From NCBI GenBank assembly GCA_964424455.1, contig CAYRJA010000003.1, forward strand, positions 7,122-71,121: DNA of 64,000 bases. The letters are read 5' to 3'. Below the pieces are notes generated by a model. The model saw only the letters and a program-made list of their open reading frames with translations. It was not told where the DNA came from and did not search any database. The stretch's first letter is position 1; each line of letters opens with the position of its first letter. Below are positions 62,357-64,000 of this stretch, piece after piece. The DNA comes from CAYRJA01 sp964424455. Lineage in GTDB: Bacteria; Bacteroidota; Bacteroidia; Chitinophagales; UBA10324. The translations under genes and the position numbers were made by a program.

Positions 62357-64000
62357 TTATTTTTGTATTGCATTGAGTGCGCCCAATCCTTTGGCAGCCT
62401 GCTCATAGTTTGGATCCAATTCCATCGCTTTTGTAAAACAGATTCGTGCGCTGTCATATCGTTGAATTGTAAAATATGCGCCACCGAGATTATACCATGT
62501 ATCTGCATCTGAATTACTGTACCGGAGTGAACGATATAATTTACTTATACATTTTGTAAAATCTTTATTTTGCCCGTCACGCAGGGCATCGTTGTAAAAA
62601 CTCTTTGCCAATACATGGTCAAACTCTTTCAACTTAGGATGTGTAGGGTTACGTAAGCGGGCAGTATCCCACATTGCTTCCGCTTTGTAAGTTTCGCCCA
62701 GCCGGTTATAAACTACTCCGAGATTCAGCCACGGATCAACATATTCAGGATGAATCTGCAATGCACGATGAAGATGATACAGTGCGCTATCAAGTAATGC
62801 TTTCCTTTTGGTTGAATCTGCTTTCACATCGTCTGAAAGCAAAATGAATGAAGTACCTGCGCCGTTGTTGGTTCGGGCGCTATTCGGACAAGTAATTACA
62901 TCTGTTGTAAAAAGAATTTTATCATTCTTCCATTCTGCGTTGCGGGAAATTGTTTTATATCCGCTCGCCAAAAGAATAACAAACAGTAACACTCCTGCAA
63001 AAGAAGTTTTTACAGAAATGCTGAGTGGTATTTTAATAAAAATGAACTGAGCTAATGCCGCCACGCAAATGCAGAATCCGAATGATGGCTGGTACAAAAA
63101 CCGTTCGCCCATTACGCCACCGGTATCCACCACTAAATTTGATACAATAAAAATGCTGAAGAAGTAAAACAGAATTCCATAAGCAATTATATTTTTTTCC
63201 TTCAATTTTATAAAAGAAAAAATCAAAAGAGCGCCTTGCGTAATCATTGACAGCCAAACCTTCCAGTTGCCGAAGTCTGTGTAAGGAATTTGATTGTAAG
63301 AATAGTCATAGCTCAACTGGCTTGGATAGAAAAGCAGTACTAAATATTTACCTAACACATAAATCTTTGTAGCGAACGCTTGTGTTACGGTTGCATATAA
63401 ATAAGGTGCGTTCATCACCTCTGTAATATCTTTATGAACAAATCCTATTACAGCCATGCGAAGCGTCATATATAATCCGGCGACAATCAGAAAAGGAACA
63501 GTTGTAACAATAATATTTCTGACTTTTTCTTTCGTGAAGAAATAAAATGTAACAGGAAGAATAGCTATGAATGTGATTCCGTTCTCCTTTGAAAGCAGAG
63601 CAAGGAAATAAAACAGAATGCTCAGCAATAGTTTTGAAGTTTTTTTCTTCTCAATAAAATATTGAAGTGAGAAATATAAAGTCAGAATCAAGAACAAAAA
63701 AGAAAGCAACTCATCGCGGCTCTTAATATTTGCAACCACTTCCGTATGAACCGGGTGAATAGCAAACAAGAGCGTTGTGATGAAAGCCGGAAGCGATGAA
63801 CGAAAGATAAATTTATTCAGCAGTTGAAACATCATCGCAACCGTCAGAACAAACAGCAGCAAATTAACGAGGTGAGAAATAAACGGATGATCGTTTCCAA
63901 ATAACTGAATTTCAGTAGCAAAAGTTATTAGTGCCAGTGGTCTCCATCTCCCGCCTGACAACTCGCTTGCGCTGCCAATGAAGCCATAGAAACTATCTTT
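62357..64000 (-). CDS. Membrane protein with TPR repeats, 5' end outside window
   Basis: Open to the right edge (548 codons). An apparent start at 63961 is a TTG inside the conserved ASELSGGRWRPL stretch, so the real start lies beyond. Ten or so membrane helices (about 30-410) resemble TMTC-type GT-C glycosyltransferases, followed by TPR repeats at about 395-530 (LYHLHRALQIHPEYVDPWLN, AWYNLGGAYFTIQRYDSA-like). Probable O-glycosyltransferase or related membrane protein; function by fold only. Confidence 0.78.
   Translation of the reverse strand, partial: KDSFYGFIGSASELSGGRWRPLALITFATEIQLFGNDHPFISHLVNLLLFVLTVAMMFQLLNKFIFRSSLPAFITTLLFAIHPVHTEVVANIKSRDELLSFLFLILTLYFSLQYFIEKKKTSKLLLSILFYFLALLSKENGITFIAILPVTFYFFTKEKVRNIIVTTVPFLIVAGLYMTLRMAVIGFVHKDITEVMNAPYLYATVTQAFATKIYVLGKYLVLLFYPSQLSYDYSYNQIPYTDFGNWKVWLSMITQGALLIFSFIKLKEKNIIAYGILFYFFSIFIVSNLVVDTGGVMGERFLYQPSFGFCICVAALAQFIFIKIPLSISVKTSFAGVLLFVILLASGYKTISRNAEWKNDKILFTTDVITCPNSARTNNGAGTSFILLSDDVKADSTKRKALLDSALYHLHRALQIHPEYVDPWLNLGVVYNRLGETYKAEAMWDTARLRNPTHPKLKEFDHVLAKSFYNDALRDGQNKDFTKCISKLYRSLRYSNSDADTWYNLGGAYFTIQRYDSARICFTKAMELDPNYEQAAKGLGALNAIQK

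Larger units (their letters stand above)
128..63554. repeat. Iterated palindromic word TGTWACA / CTGTWACAG
   Basis: At least 110 copies of TGTTACA (62) or TGTAACA (48) were counted by hand; 35 are the full palindrome CTGTWACAG. Core starts of the 35: 1437, 2784, 3204, 5625, 8027, 8180, 8463, 15778, 18529, 21143, 22642, 24262, 25638, 29410, 30334, 32451, 34933, 37675, 38457, 38795, 39195, 42493, 43453, 45667, 45734, 48331, 51224, 53762, 54384, 55456, 56964, 57558, 57914, 59148, 60476. At least 6 copies are between genes (14179, 44916, 45991, 53919, 53930, 57558). In genes it is read as LLQ (recO 8027), VT (recO 8463) and CY (57914). Confidence 0.9.

Noticed and set aside
1..64000. Protein-level repetition (TVT or LLQ runs) as the cause of the TGTWACA excess
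   Set aside because: The word is read in all three frames, on either strand of genes, and occurs between genes; single-codon preference cannot give this.

Overview
The window is chromosomal DNA of a member of the Bacteroidota. The evidence is type IX secretion (T9SS) sorting domains of both kinds, a PorZ-like protein, gliding-type CHU_C termini, SprB repeats, Bacteroidota-type promoters (TAnnTTTG near start codons, no clear Shine-Dalgarno sites), a bacterial GGGP synthase, DUF4293 and DUF3109 genes, and about 40% GC judged by eye. The genus cannot be told. No rRNA, tRNA, integrase, transposase or CRISPR array was seen.

Layout. 1-8.6 kb: two large secreted surface proteins (the first cut by the window edge), then porZ and recO. 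8.6-14.5 kb: an accessory block with an AIPR-type anti-phage nuclease, a decayed gene carrying a 63-bp in-frame duplication, a half-size EamA transporter and a chromate transporter. It also holds folded intergenic DNA and a cluster of short repeats. 14.5-19.2 kb: a flavin reductase, a YifB/ComM AAA protein, a second chromate transporter and a 2-oxoglutarate oxygenase. 19.3-26.3 kb: envelope genes (acyltransferase, membrane glycosyltransferase, LptD, amidase, lipoprotein). 26.4-30.8 kb: ribonuclease Y and a third large T9SS protein. 30.9-34.8 kb: a probable sugar-modification operon (dehydrogenase, N-formyltransferase, glycosyltransferase remnant, asparagine synthase). 34.8-38.7 kb: GGGP synthase, rsgA, dtd, thiL and a YcxB-like protein. 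38.7-44.6 kb: leftward genes for a membrane glycosyltransferase, RNase HII, uracil phosphoribosyltransferase, a FemAB-like transferase, a deacetylase-like protein and an HCDH-like protein. 44.9-64 kb: an orphan gene, mqo, an ABC exporter, truA, a HEPN/MNT toxin-antitoxin pair, a thiolase, NDH-2, small conserved genes, polyprenyl synthase, an M28 peptidase, an ABC-2 exporter and a membrane TPR protein cut by the right edge.

The most striking signal is not a gene. The near-palindrome TGTWACA occurs at least 110 times (hand count) where about 12-13 are expected from base composition. Its full palindromic form CTGTWACAG occurs 35 times where about 0.5 is expected. It lies on both strands, in all three reading frames and between genes, so protein sequence does not explain it. 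It is absent from 8.47 to 13.53 kb, which matches the accessory block. It looks like a genome-wide DNA word comparable in density to cyanobacterial HIP1 or to DNA-uptake sequences. A perfect inverted pair of the same word sits just upstream of the ndh promoter.
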